A stretch of DNA of 36,751 nt from an uncultured Oscillospiraceae bacterium (GTDB lineage Bacteria > Bacillota > Clostridia > Oscillospirales > Oscillospiraceae), in the NCBI GenBank assembly GCA_905234575.1, contig CAJOIG010000001.1:1-36751 (forward strand), given 5' to 3'. Positions 14,438 through 22,554 of the stretch are shown piece by piece; position 1 is the first letter of the stretch, and every line of letters begins with the position of its first letter. The position numbers and the translations under genes were made by a program. The notes beneath the pieces were generated by a model, which ran no database searches, was not told where the DNA came from, and worked only from the letters and a program-made list of their open reading frames with translations.

Positions 14438-14568
14438 AAGACGACAATTTGCTTTTATCCATCGTTCTGGCGGTCATTATCGCCGCCGCCGTCTGGTACG
14501 GGTGCTGGGTCTGGAAGAATCCCGATTTGACCACCTTCCAGAAGCTGCTCCTGCTGAAAGGACGGTGA
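14434..14568 (+). CDS. 44-residue membrane peptide
   Basis: One hydrophobic helix (LLLSIVLAVIIAAAVWYGCWV) after a short acidic start, then a basic tail. ATG coupled to the ASCH gene stop. Function unknown. Confidence 0.7.
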   Translation: MKDDNLLLSIVLAVIIAAAVWYGCWVWKNPDLTTFQKLLLLKGR

Positions 14569-14573
14569 CGGCC

Positions 14574-14804
14574 ATGGCGCGAACCTTTGGGCGGCTGTTC
14601 TGCCGCCATGTCTGGAGGGTCATCGCCTGGCATTACACCCACGGCCCCGGGGACAATTCCCCGCTGTTCATCCAGGTCCGGCGCGTCTGCCTGAAGTGCG
14701 GGCGGGTCGACACCAAAGACTATGCCCGCGGCGGCTCCATGGAGGAGTACCTCCTGGAGTGGTCCCGGAAAAACTCACCAACCGAAGGAGGACATCCATG
14801 TTAA
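14574..14804 (+). CDS. Hypothetical small basic phage protein
   Basis: 76 residues, with VCLKCGR near 38-44 and a second Cys near 10, so a weak metal site is possible. No family recognised. It overlaps the next gene by 7 bases. Confidence 0.7.
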   Translation: MARTFGRLFCRHVWRVIAWHYTHGPGDNSPLFIQVRRVCLKCGRVDTKDYARGGSMEEYLLEWSRKNSPTEGGHPC

Positions 14805-15244
14805 TCAAGATAGGCAATTACTTTGTGGACCCGACCGAGATCGCGGCGGTCGGCGGTGAGTTTGCCGACATTGACGGAATCCACTACATCAACATCTGGC
14901 TTCGGAAGAACGAGCAGTCGGTGCTCGTCGAGTCCACCATGGACGAGGCCGAGGCCGCGCTGATCGACGCGGACGTGATCGAGGATCCGGCCGACGATCC
15001 GATGGCGCTGATCGTCGAGGAGATGGAGCTCCTCGAACAGCTCGACGACGAGGGCTATCACTTCCTCGCCCGGGACCGGGACGGCAAGCTCTTCGCCTAC
15101 CGGCACATGCCGACCTACGACGGCGCGTACTGGAACCCGGAGACGCCTGTGAACGACGAGGTGAAGGCGCTGAACAGGGACGCCTGCCCGTTCGTCACGG
15201 TGGACGACGCCGCGCCCTTCGACATCCGGGAAGTGCTGCCCTGA
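14798..15244 (+). CDS. Hypothetical acidic phage protein
   Basis: 148 residues, strongly acidic in the middle, with an N-terminal beta part (MLIKIGNYFVDPTEIAAVGG, then DIDGIHYINIWLR). GAAGGAGG precedes the ATG. The first 45 residues resemble short host-derived proteins that begin LIKIGNYFVDP; role unknown. Confidence 0.75.
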   Translation: MLIKIGNYFVDPTEIAAVGGEFADIDGIHYINIWLRKNEQSVLVESTMDEAEAALIDADVIEDPADDPMALIVEEMELLEQLDDEGYHFLARDRDGKLFAYRHMPTYDGAYWNPETPVNDEVKALNRDACPFVTVDDAAPFDIREVLP

Positions 15245-15293
15245 CAGGCGGCGCGCCACTCAAATCTATTTGACATAGGACGAGAGCCAATAG

Positions 15294-15333
15294 GGCCACG
15301 GTCTGACACATCCAAGGAGGTTAGACCGTGGCC
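15294..15333 (+). promoter_or_regulatory. Hairpin that holds the ribosome site in its loop and the start codon in its stem
   Basis: Perfect 11-bp inverted repeat: 15294-15304 (GGCCACGGTCT) with 15323-15333. The 18-base loop contains AAGGAGG; the GTG start of the next gene (15328-15330) is paired in the 3' arm. The structure should restrain initiation until it is melted or bound. Confidence 0.78.
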
Positions 15334-16161
15334 AAAACACTGAAACGAATCGACGCCGGCGGGATCCAGGTGGCCGCGCTGTATGACCGGGTCCGCCCGC
15401 GGGACACGCCGCCGCAGCGGGCGGCAAAGCACCGGGCCAGCACCGACGCCCAGCGCCGGATGAATCAGATCTACAGCTACCAAAAGCTCGAGCTCATGCT
15501 GGCCGTGAATTTCCCGACGCCCGGCAGCGGCCTCGTGGTGACGCTGACTCACGACGACCAGCACATGCCGAAGGACCGCAGGGAGGCACAGCTCCGCTTT
15601 AAGTATTTCCTGGCCAAGCTGCGGGCGGCGCGCAAGGCCGCGGGCCTGCCCGAGCCGGTGGTGTTCTGGGCGCCGGAGATCCTTACATCCTCATCCGGAC
15701 GCTGGCACCAGCACGTCGTGCTGGACAACACCGGCCGGGATTATGAAATGATCCGCAGCTGTTGGATCTACGGCAGTGAGATCGAGATCCGCAAGCTGGG
15801 AAAACCGGAGCCGGGCGAGGATCCTCCGGAGTGGTGGCAGCCGGATGCGGAAGAGCCGGACAACTACTTCAAGGCCGTGGCCAGGTACATGACCAAGGAG
15901 CTGCGCGAGTGCCAGGAGTATACATCAAAGCCCGGTCTGCACGGCTGGAGCTGCACGCGGAACGCGAAGCGCCCGGAGGTGGACACCATGACCGTCCCGG
16001 ACGATTACGAGCTGACGCCGCCCGACGGCAGCACCGTCCTGCTGGACGAGGGGCGGCGCACCGAGTGGGCGAGCTGGCGGGTGATCAAGTACCGGTTCTC
16101 CGGCGAGGCCTTTGCCCCGGCTCCCAGGGCCAGACGCCGCAGACCGAGGCGGCGGCGCTGA
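15328..16161 (+). CDS. HUH-endonuclease-like replication protein
   Basis: 277 residues. Three rolling-circle Rep motifs are visible: LVVTLTHDD at 69-77 (motif I), RWHQHVVLD at 125-133 with H127 and H129 (motif II, metal), and ARYMTK at 185-190 with Y187 and K190 (motif III, nucleophile). HQH is less typical than His-hydrophobic-His. The C terminus is very basic (RARRRRPRRRR). It would nick one DNA strand and stay attached. The phage already has an initiator-helicase pair, so this protein may serve a second replication mode, transfer, or regulation. The GTG start is set in a hairpin. Confidence 0.75.
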   Translation: MAKTLKRIDAGGIQVAALYDRVRPRDTPPQRAAKHRASTDAQRRMNQIYSYQKLELMLAVNFPTPGSGLVVTLTHDDQHMPKDRREAQLRFKYFLAKLRAARKAAGLPEPVVFWAPEILTSSSGRWHQHVVLDNTGRDYEMIRSCWIYGSEIEIRKLGKPEPGEDPPEWWQPDAEEPDNYFKAVARYMTKELRECQEYTSKPGLHGWSCTRNAKRPEVDTMTVPDDYELTPPDGSTVLLDEGRRTEWASWRVIKYRFSGEAFAPAPRARRRRPRRRR

Positions 16162-16218
16162 ACCTTTTTATTTAATTTTTCAGCCTTGAAATCTATATTA
16201 TTTTGAGGACAAAAAGGG

Positions 16219-16431
16219 GTGAAACCGTTGACGGCAAGCGGAAAATCTGATAGACTGGTGAAAGTGAAGGACGGCTGGGTCACGTGCCCGATCTGCGGGA
16301 ACAACCGCCTCAAGCGGATCCGGCCGGACGAGACCGCGGCGCTCGTGTATGTGCACTGCCGCCGCTGCAAAAACGACATACCGCTGACGCTTAAACAGGG
16401 CCAGTGCCTAGAGGGCCAGGGCCAGCAATGA
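16219..16431 (+). CDS. Cysteine-rich KTR-like small protein
   Basis: 70 residues with CPICGN near 22-27 and HCRRCKNDIPL near 46-56: two zinc-knuckle halves of the kind in cysteine-rich KTR proteins found on mobile elements. GTG start after AAAAAGGG. Its last codons form the 5' arm of the following terminator. Confidence 0.82.
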   Translation: MKPLTASGKSDRLVKVKDGWVTCPICGNNRLKRIRPDETAALVYVHCRRCKNDIPLTLKQGQCLEGQGQQ

Positions 16432-16466
16432 CGTGCATGACACGTTGATGCTGGCCCTGGCTTTTT
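16415..16466 (+). terminator. Strong terminator at the end of the early/middle operon
   Basis: Perfect 13-bp arms (16415-16427 and 16449-16461) with an inner CGTG/CACG stem and a T5 run. It separates the replication block from the packaging block. Confidence 0.9.
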
Positions 16467-16487
16467 GTATGTCCCGGAGGTGATCCC

Positions 16488-16850
16488 ATGGCACAGCGAC
16501 CGCTGCGGCCCTGCCGGCATCCCGGCTGCCCCGTGCTGACGCGGGATGGCTGGTGCGATCGGCACAGGCCAAAGCATAAGCGGCGCATGAGCGCCGAGTG
16601 GCACGGCTGGTACAACCTGCCGATCTGGACGGAGAGACTGCGGCCCGCGCAGCTGATCCGGGAGCCGTTCTGCCGGGCCTGTGCCGCGGCGGGCGTCCGG
16701 ACAAGGGCCACGGTGGTGGACCATGTGACGCCGCACCGCGGGGACTGGGCGCTGTTCACGGACGCGGGCAACCTGCAGAGCCTCTGCAAGTACCACCACG
16801 ACCAGAAGACGGCGCGGGAACAGGCACGGGATCGGCTCGAAAAGGGCTGA
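16488..16850 (+). CDS. HNH endonuclease (packaging associated)
   Basis: 120 residues. The N-terminal zinc-like part (CRHPGCPVL, then WCDRH) is followed by an HNH core: VDHVTPHRGDWALFTDAGNLQSLCKYHHDQKT. HNH proteins beside the terminase genes take part in cos cleavage and packaging in HK97-like phages. GGAGGTGATCCC precedes the ATG. Confidence 0.93.
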   Translation: MAQRPLRPCRHPGCPVLTRDGWCDRHRPKHKRRMSAEWHGWYNLPIWTERLRPAQLIREPFCRACAAAGVRTRATVVDHVTPHRGDWALFTDAGNLQSLCKYHHDQKTAREQARDRLEKG

Positions 16851-17052
16851 TTTTCGACCGGGCTTTTTCGGCGGAAGCTACGTCCGCGCAGCCGCACACG
16901 CGGCCAGGCGCGGGCCGCATCGCCGGCGCGAGCGCGGGCGCGGGGCATCAGATGCCCCTCCCCCCGGGCCTCGAAACTTTCGGCGCCCCGCCCCTAATGC
17001 CCCGGCTCCCCTCGTGTGCATAAAAAATTCCCCGATGACGGAGGTGATCACC
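16851..17052 (+). other. Noncoding gap between HNH and terminase, cos candidate
   Basis: About 200 bases with no gene. Very G+C-rich, with the run CCCCTCCCCCCGGGCC at 16954-16969. In cos-type phages with this HNH-TerS-TerL order the cohesive end usually lies here. Sequence alone does not locate the nick. Confidence 0.4.
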
Positions 17053-17508
17053 ATGCCGACGCCGGTGAAGGCCCTGGACAATATGAGCAAGCACCTGACC
17101 CTCGAGGAGATCGAGGCCAGGGAGCAGGCGGAGACGGCACTCGGTCCGGCTCGGACCCCGAAGCCTCCGAAGAGCTTCACCCGGAAGACGGAGGAGCGGA
17201 AGATCTGGGACCGCGTGCTCGCGGATATGGAGGGCTGCGAGATCCTCGACCGGCTCGACACCGACGTGCTGGAGATCTATTGCCGGCAGCTGGTGCGGCT
17301 CCAGGCTCTCCGGGACACACTGGAGGGACGGCGGGGGCAGCTCCTCACCAAATACGACTTTGAGGTGCTCAAGGAGATCCGGTCGATCGAGGCGAGCGTG
17401 CTGAGCTACGCCTCGAAGCTGGGCCTCACGCCGGAAAGCCGGGCTCGGCTGGCTAGGCGCATGGCCGAGCAGGAACCGGAGGATCCCGACGACGACCTGT
17501 TCGCGTGA
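17053..17508 (+). CDS. terS: Terminase small subunit, P27 family
   Basis: 151 residues: a charged N terminus with FTRKTEERKIWDRVLADM, then DVLEIYCRQLVRLQALRDTLE and a C-terminal DNA-binding helix set, as in P27-type small terminases. The start at MPTPV has GGAGGTGATCACC upstream; an upstream in-frame start would lack one. It binds the cos site and hands DNA to TerL, but here two unrelated genes separate it from terL. Confidence 0.9.
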   Translation: MPTPVKALDNMSKHLTLEEIEAREQAETALGPARTPKPPKSFTRKTEERKIWDRVLADMEGCEILDRLDTDVLEIYCRQLVRLQALRDTLEGRRGQLLTKYDFEVLKEIRSIEASVLSYASKLGLTPESRARLARRMAEQEPEDPDDDLFA

Positions 17509-17516
17509 GGGACGGC

Positions 17517-18356
17517 ATGGCGGAATTTGAGAACATGACCATCGACGGCTGGGAGGACGAGGAGTACCTGGCCTTTGTGGATAAATTCAAGGCCAAGAAG
17601 ACCACCGACGACTGCTACACGCCGCCGGAGATCTACGAGGCCGTCGCCGGGTGGGCGGCGAAGGAGTACGGCGTCGACCGGGCCGCCTTCCTGCGGCCCT
17701 TCTACCCGGGCGGCGACTACCAGAGCGAGGAATACCCGCCGGGAGCCGTCGTGGTTGACAACCCGCCCTTTTCGATTTTGAGCGAGATCCTTCGCTTTTA
17801 CGGCGGCAGGGGCGTGCGCTTTTTCCTCTTCGCGCCGGCGCTGACCCTCTTTTCCGCGGCGGCCGCAGAGACCGGCTGCGCCATGCTGCCCCTCGGCGTG
17901 ACGGTGACTTACGAAAACGGCGCCGAGGTACCCACGTCCTTCCTGACTAATCTCGAGCCGGAGGACATCCGCGTCCGCACCGTGCCGGAGCTCTACCGGC
18001 TCGTCGACAAGGCGAACCGCGACCGGCTGCGCGCCGACAAGGTGGAGCTGCCGAGGTACGTTTATCCCGACCATATCCTGACGGCGGCCATCGCCCAGCG
18101 GTGGTGCAAGTACGGCGTGGCCTACACCCTGCGGAAGCGGGACAGCCTGCGCGTGCCCGCCCTGGACGCCCAGAGGGCGGCCGGGACCTCCATCTTCGGC
18201 GGCGGCTTCCTCCTCTCCACGAGAGCGGCGGCGGAGAGAGCGGCAGCGGAGAGAGCGGCAGCGGAGAGAGCGGCAGCCACGGTCTGGACCCTCTCGGAGA
18301 CGGAGCGCGGCTATGTGGCCTGGCTGGACGGGCGCGGCGGGGAGAACCACGGATAA
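17517..18356 (+). CDS. Adenine-specific DNA methyltransferase-like protein with AAAER repeat
   Basis: 279 residues. CYTPPEIYEAV (33-43) and DNPPFSILSE (81-90) match the phage N6-adenine methyltransferase pattern (D/N-PPF catalytic motif). The canonical glycine motif I is not clear, so activity is uncertain. Near the C terminus three AAAER units (15-bp DNA repeat, about 18226-18281) form a charged helix. I prefer the ATG with GAGGG upstream over a GTG overlapping the terS stop. Its neighbour is a glycosyltransferase. Confidence 0.8.
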   Translation: MAEFENMTIDGWEDEEYLAFVDKFKAKKTTDDCYTPPEIYEAVAGWAAKEYGVDRAAFLRPFYPGGDYQSEEYPPGAVVVDNPPFSILSEILRFYGGRGVRFFLFAPALTLFSAAAAETGCAMLPLGVTVTYENGAEVPTSFLTNLEPEDIRVRTVPELYRLVDKANRDRLRADKVELPRYVYPDHILTAAIAQRWCKYGVAYTLRKRDSLRVPALDAQRAAGTSIFGGGFLLSTRAAAERAAAERAAAERAAATVWTLSETERGYVAWLDGRGGENHG

Positions 18357-18368
18357 AGGAGTTTTTTC

Positions 18369-19412
18369 ATGTACGGGAATGTTTTCTATTTTTCCAACAT
18401 CAACGCCATCGGGGGGATCGAGACGATGTTCTGGATGCTTGCACGAAAGTACGGCGACCGAGACATCACGGTGCTCTACCGGACGGCGGATCCGGCGCAG
18501 CTGCGCCGGATGCGTGAGCTGGTGCGCTGCGTCCGTTTTACCGGGCAGCGTATCCGCTGCCGCAAGGCGTTTTTCAACTACACCATTGACATCATAGATC
18601 ATGTGGATGCCGACGAGTATAACCTGATCCTCCACGCCGACTACAGTGCGTCGGTTTACTCTTACCTGAAACCGCCGGTGCACGAGAAGATCGACCACTA
18701 TCTGGCGGTGAGCCAGGTGGCGGCAGATGGTTTCAAGGCTTTGACCGGGATCGAGCCGGCGGTGATCTACAACCCCTTCATCGTAGACAAGCCGCGGAAG
18801 GTGCTGCGGCTGATCAGCGCCACGCGGCTGACGCCAGAGAAGGGCAAGGCCAGGATGGAACTGCTGGCCCAGGCTCTGGACGCCGCGGGCATCCCCTGGC
18901 GCTGGGACGTGTACACCAACGACCGGAGCGGCTTTCGGCATCCCAACATCACGCTGCGGGCGCCCCGGCTGGGCATCCTGGACGACATCGCCGACGCCGA
19001 CTACCTGGTGCAGCTCTCCGACAGTGAGGCGTACAGCTACAGCATCGTGGAGGCCCTGGCTGTCGGCACACCGGTGATCGTCACCGCGATCCCGGTATGC
19101 GAGGAAATGGGCATCCAGGACGGCGTTAACGCCTTTGTGCTGCCCTTCGACATGAGCGAGATCCCGGTGGCGCAGATCTACAAGGGCCTCAAGCGCTTCA
19201 AGTACACGCCGCGCCCGGACCGCTGGCCGGAGCTGCTGGCGCCAGGTGCGAGCAGCTGGCCGGAGGAAAAGGCCCAGGGCGTCACGGCGGAGGCCGCCGT
19301 GAAATTCCGCGACCTGAAGGCGGAGCTCATCCGGGAGAAGGGCGACCGCTTCCCGTGCTCCTGGGAGCGCGCGCTGGACCTGGAGGCCAAGGGCCTGGCC
19401 CGGCTGGTCTGA
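18369..19412 (+). CDS. GT-B glycosyltransferase, family 4-like
   Basis: 347 residues. The N terminus (NVFYFSNINAIGGIETM) is the acceptor half and the C-terminal half carries ATRLTPEKGK near 158-167 and a DSEAYSYSIVEALAVGTPV stretch near 219-237, with the E-x7-E-type donor site typical of retaining GT-B enzymes. Donor and acceptor are unknown. Candidates are DNA bases after methyltransferase action, capsid or tail protein, or host surface glycans. Its position between the terminase subunits, next to the methyltransferase, is odd and suggests a transferred pair. AAAGGAG precedes the ATG. Confidence 0.87.
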   Translation: MYGNVFYFSNINAIGGIETMFWMLARKYGDRDITVLYRTADPAQLRRMRELVRCVRFTGQRIRCRKAFFNYTIDIIDHVDADEYNLILHADYSASVYSYLKPPVHEKIDHYLAVSQVAADGFKALTGIEPAVIYNPFIVDKPRKVLRLISATRLTPEKGKARMELLAQALDAAGIPWRWDVYTNDRSGFRHPNITLRAPRLGILDDIADADYLVQLSDSEAYSYSIVEALAVGTPVIVTAIPVCEEMGIQDGVNAFVLPFDMSEIPVAQIYKGLKRFKYTPRPDRWPELLAPGASSWPEEKAQGVTAEAAVKFRDLKAELIREKGDRFPCSWERALDLEAKGLARLV

Positions 19413-19413
19413 T

Positions 19414-21213
19414 ATGCCGGAGCGCCGGAAGACCGGCCTGCACCATCCTGTTTCGGTCTACGCCAAGCAGGTCACGCAGGGCAAGCTCCTGGAAAAGTGC
19501 GGGCCGTATGAGATCAAGGCGTGCCAGCGCCATCTGGACGACCTGCAGCGCGTGGGCGACGAGGACTTCCCCTACGTTTTCGACACCACCCGCGCCGACC
19601 GGATCCTCCGCTGGTTTTCCCTGTGCATCCAGAGCCGCGGCCCGGAGGCCGGGCAGCCCATCAAGCTGCAGGACTGGCAGATCTTTGACCTCGGGTGCGT
19701 GTACGGCTGGGTGCACAAGGACACCGGCGCGCGGCGGTTCACCGTGACCTACGAAAAGCGCGCCCGGGGCAATTTTAAATCCACCGAGAAGTCCGGCCAG
19801 TGCCTGTACCATATGTGCGGAGACGCCCTCTACCCCCCGTACCGGCCGGAGGAGGCCGTCTACGAGCGGAGCCCGGAGGTGGACTGCGTGGCCGTGGACC
19901 GGCTGCAGGCCATGCGCGTATTCGGCGACGCCAAGGAGATCGCGGAGGTATCGCCCAAGATCGCGGCGCGGCTCATCATCCCGAAGAGCCTGCCGGTGAA
20001 GCATAAAAAGCTGGGCGGCCGGATGCGGGCCCTCTCGAAGGACGTCAAAAACAAGGACTCGGGCGCGCCGACCTTTGTCGTCATCGACGAGTATCACGCC
20101 CACCCGACGAGCGACCTGCACGACATCGAGCTCAACGCCTTTGGCAAGCGCTGGCAGAGCCTTATGGCCGTGATCACCACCGCCGGCGACGACGCCGAGA
20201 ACAAGCCCTGCTACAAGGAGGAAGCCTACGCCCGGCGGATCCTGGACGGCCTGGTGCGGGACGACCGCTATTTCGTTATGATCCGGGAGCTGCCGGAGGG
20301 TGCGGATCCCCACGACAAGAGCCTCTGGTGCATGGCAAACCCCTGTTTGCGGGAGGACAACGCCTACAGCCGGGCGCTGCGGGACCAGATCGAGAGCGAG
20401 TACACCGCGGCCTACGGCTCGAACGACGCCACAAAGATCCGGCAATTTCTCACCCGGCGCATGGACCGCTGGCAGGCCGCCGCCGAGAACAGTTACCTGG
20501 ACGAGACCTGCCGGGAACTGGCCCGCAGGGCCATGGTGCCGCCGGAGCGGTTCGCGGCCCTCACCGACGGGCTGGAATGCTGGTGCGGCTTCGACCTGGG
20601 CAAGCGGATCGACCTCTCCGGCGTCGCTGCCGTTTTTCTTCTCCCCGACGGGCGCGTGGCCGTGAAGATGCACGGCTTTCTCCCGGAGGGCGCGGCCACC
20701 AAGCACGAGCACAGCGACCGGATCGAGTACCGGGCGTGGGCCAAGCGCAGTTGGTGCACGCTGACGCCGGGCGACGTGACCGACAACAGCTACGTGGCCG
20801 ACTGGATCCACGCTGGGCAGCTTGATCACCGCTGGCGCGTGCTGGAGGTCTGCTACGACGGGCACAACGCCACGGACCTGGCCATCAAGCTCTGCGAGGA
20901 GGCCAATAACGAGGACTGGTGCGTGGAGATCAGCCAAACCTGCGCCGGCCAGAATCTGGCCGTGAAGGGCTTCCGGGAGCTGCTGCTGCAGGGCAAGATC
21001 GTCATCGAGGAGTCCGGCCTTGCACTCTGGTGCCTTGCCAACGCCGTGGAGATTCAAAACAACTACGGCGACCTGAAGCTCTCCAAGAAGCACAAGGACG
21101 ATACGCAGCGCATCGACCCGGTGGCCGCGATGATGAACGCGCTGGCCAGAGCCCTGATCCGACGAAATAATCCGACCCTCAGCGACCGGCTGGAGTCCGG
21201 GTGGACGATGTAA
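19414..21213 (+). CDS. terL: Terminase large subunit (Terminase_1 type)
   Basis: 599 residues. ATPase half: Walker A-like EKRARGNFKST near 114-124 and Walker B FVVIDEYHAH at 221-230 (D225, E226). Nuclease half: CGFDLGKRIDLSG near 390 with later Asp residues (DGHNATD; near the end DPVAAMMNA). It powers DNA entry through the portal and cuts cos. One base separates it from the glycosyltransferase stop. Confidence 0.95.
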   Translation: MPERRKTGLHHPVSVYAKQVTQGKLLEKCGPYEIKACQRHLDDLQRVGDEDFPYVFDTTRADRILRWFSLCIQSRGPEAGQPIKLQDWQIFDLGCVYGWVHKDTGARRFTVTYEKRARGNFKSTEKSGQCLYHMCGDALYPPYRPEEAVYERSPEVDCVAVDRLQAMRVFGDAKEIAEVSPKIAARLIIPKSLPVKHKKLGGRMRALSKDVKNKDSGAPTFVVIDEYHAHPTSDLHDIELNAFGKRWQSLMAVITTAGDDAENKPCYKEEAYARRILDGLVRDDRYFVMIRELPEGADPHDKSLWCMANPCLREDNAYSRALRDQIESEYTAAYGSNDATKIRQFLTRRMDRWQAAAENSYLDETCRELARRAMVPPERFAALTDGLECWCGFDLGKRIDLSGVAAVFLLPDGRVAVKMHGFLPEGAATKHEHSDRIEYRAWAKRSWCTLTPGDVTDNSYVADWIHAGQLDHRWRVLEVCYDGHNATDLAIKLCEEANNEDWCVEISQTCAGQNLAVKGFRELLLQGKIVIEESGLALWCLANAVEIQNNYGDLKLSKKHKDDTQRIDPVAAMMNALARALIRRNNPTLSDRLESGWTM

Positions 21214-21214
21214 T

Positions 21215-21231
21215 GTGTCCTACTAGGACAC
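21215..21231. repeat. 17-bp palindrome of the second class, copy 1 (7-3-7)
   Basis: GTGTCCTACTAGGACAC, starting two bases after the terL stop and just before the ribosome site of the next gene. The sister copy at 26381-26397 differs only in its loop. Confidence 0.83.
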
Positions 21232-21245
21232 GGGAGGTGTTTGCT

Positions 21246-21599
21246 ATGGCACGATATGACGACGCGGCGGAGCTCAACAGGCGCGTGACCTTCCAGCGCT
21301 TTGTGGGAGAGGCCGACATCGTGGGCGACTATCAATACCTGGACGACGACAACTGGGAGGACGTGCTGACCGTATGGGCCCAGGTGCGGACCATCGGCAG
21401 CCGGGAATTCATGGCCGCCGGACAGGAGCAGAACGAGGTCACCCACAACATCAAGCTCCGGTACCGACTCTGGGGCTATGACGCGGTGAGTCTGCGGGCC
21501 ACCTGCGGGGACCGGGTCTTCCGGCTGCTCTCCCCGCCGCTGGACCTGGACGGGGACCGGCGGTATCAGCTCATCAAGGCCGCGGAGGTGTGGCGATGA
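21246..21599 (+). CDS. Head-closure (head-tail joining) protein
   Basis: 117 residues of the head-tail joining family: LNRRVTFQRF at 10-19, VWAQVRTIGSREFMAAGQEQ near 43-62, and a beta-rich end. It seals the head below the connector. GGGAGGTG precedes the ATG. In most HK97-like genomes this gene follows the capsid and connector genes; here it follows terL directly. Confidence 0.88.
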   Translation: MARYDDAAELNRRVTFQRFVGEADIVGDYQYLDDDNWEDVLTVWAQVRTIGSREFMAAGQEQNEVTHNIKLRYRLWGYDAVSLRATCGDRVFRLLSPPLDLDGDRRYQLIKAAEVWR

Positions 21600-22108
21600 G
21601 CGGCGCGGAGGTGACCTTCGACACCCGGGGCCTGGTGAAGATGGTGAAGGCCCTGGACAAGATGGGCAAGAGCCCCCAGAAGGCCGTCACGAAGGCGGCC
21701 TCCAAGGGCATCACGCCGGTGAGACGGGCGATCAAGTATGGCACTGTGCCGGTCGAAACCGGGACCCTGAAGCGCGCCATCATCCGCAAGGCCGAGAAGA
21801 GCCGGGCCAGGGGCAAAAAGGTCTACGAGGTCACATTTGACCCAGCCTACAACGACGTGCTGCAGAAGCCCGTGAAGAACCCGGGCGCCGCCGGAAGCAG
21901 GACCACCAAGGGCGGGCACGCCTACTACCCCGCCTCCCAGGAATACGGCTACCTGACCCGGTCGAAGGGCGGCGGCTACAGCTACGTGCCCGGCCTGCAC
22001 TTTATGCGCCAGGGCGCGGAGCAGGCGGAGCCCGAGGCAAAGCAGATCATGATCGACACCATGGGAAAGGAGCTTGACAAGCAATGGCAGGAAGCACAGC
22101 ACGGATGA
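21596..22108 (+). CDS. HK97 gp10-like tail-joining protein
   Basis: 170 residues with GLVKMVKALDKMGK near 12-25, a VETGTLKRAI motif and a PGLHFMRQGAE near the C terminus, all usual for the gp10/minor tail family. ATGA coupled to the upstream gene. Confidence 0.87.
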   Translation: MSGAEVTFDTRGLVKMVKALDKMGKSPQKAVTKAASKGITPVRRAIKYGTVPVETGTLKRAIIRKAEKSRARGKKVYEVTFDPAYNDVLQKPVKNPGAAGSRTTKGGHAYYPASQEYGYLTRSKGGGYSYVPGLHFMRQGAEQAEPEAKQIMIDTMGKELDKQWQEAQHG

Positions 22109-22554
22109 GCCCGGAGTTTGCCCTGGCGGCGGCGCTGGAGACCGTGCCGGCGCTGCTGGACAAGGTGAGCTCCCTGCAGCCGCCGAAAAGCGCGGCTCCG
22201 CCTTTCGCCTTTTACATCCCGGCGGCGGACAGTGAGGACGAGTGCCTGGACGGGCCCTCCGGCCTGCAGAGCTTCGCCGCGGCGCTGCACCTGGTGGCCG
22301 CGAGCCACCGCGCCTTGCAGCTGATCAGCGCCCAGGCAAAACAGGCGGTGCTGGATATGCGCGGCAAGACCTACCGGACGCCGTCGGAGGACGAGGCCGC
22401 GGGCCTCAAGGGCGCGGTGCTGGTGGAGTATACGAAGATGGACCAGAGCTCTCCGGATCTCTACGAGGCCGAGGTGGGTCTGTACCGAAGGATATACAAC
22501 GTCCGGCTGGACTACCAGACGGAGAACGTAACCGAGGAGGGAATCAGCGGATGA
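22105..22554 (+). CDS. Tail terminator / completion protein (DUF3168-like)
   Basis: 149 residues by the ATGA-coupled start; an earlier start would overlap more. Beta-alpha protein with KSAAPPFAFYIPAA and a LYRRIYNVRLDYQ end. By order (head closure, gp10, then this) it caps the tail at the neck. Moderate confidence in the family. Confidence 0.72.
   Translation: MSPEFALAAALETVPALLDKVSSLQPPKSAAPPFAFYIPAADSEDECLDGPSGLQSFAAALHLVAASHRALQLISAQAKQAVLDMRGKTYRTPSEDEAAGLKGAVLVEYTKMDQSSPDLYEAEVGLYRRIYNVRLDYQTENVTEEGISG

Noticed and set aside
15269..15300. Promoter TTGACA near 15270 for the HUH gene
   Set aside because: No -10 box at 16-18 bases; only the -35-like hexamer is present.
18226..18281. Mobile-element or minisatellite scar in the methyltransferase gene
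   Set aside because: The 15-bp repeat is in frame, encodes a regular AAAER helix and leaves the gene intact; no insertion-sequence ends.
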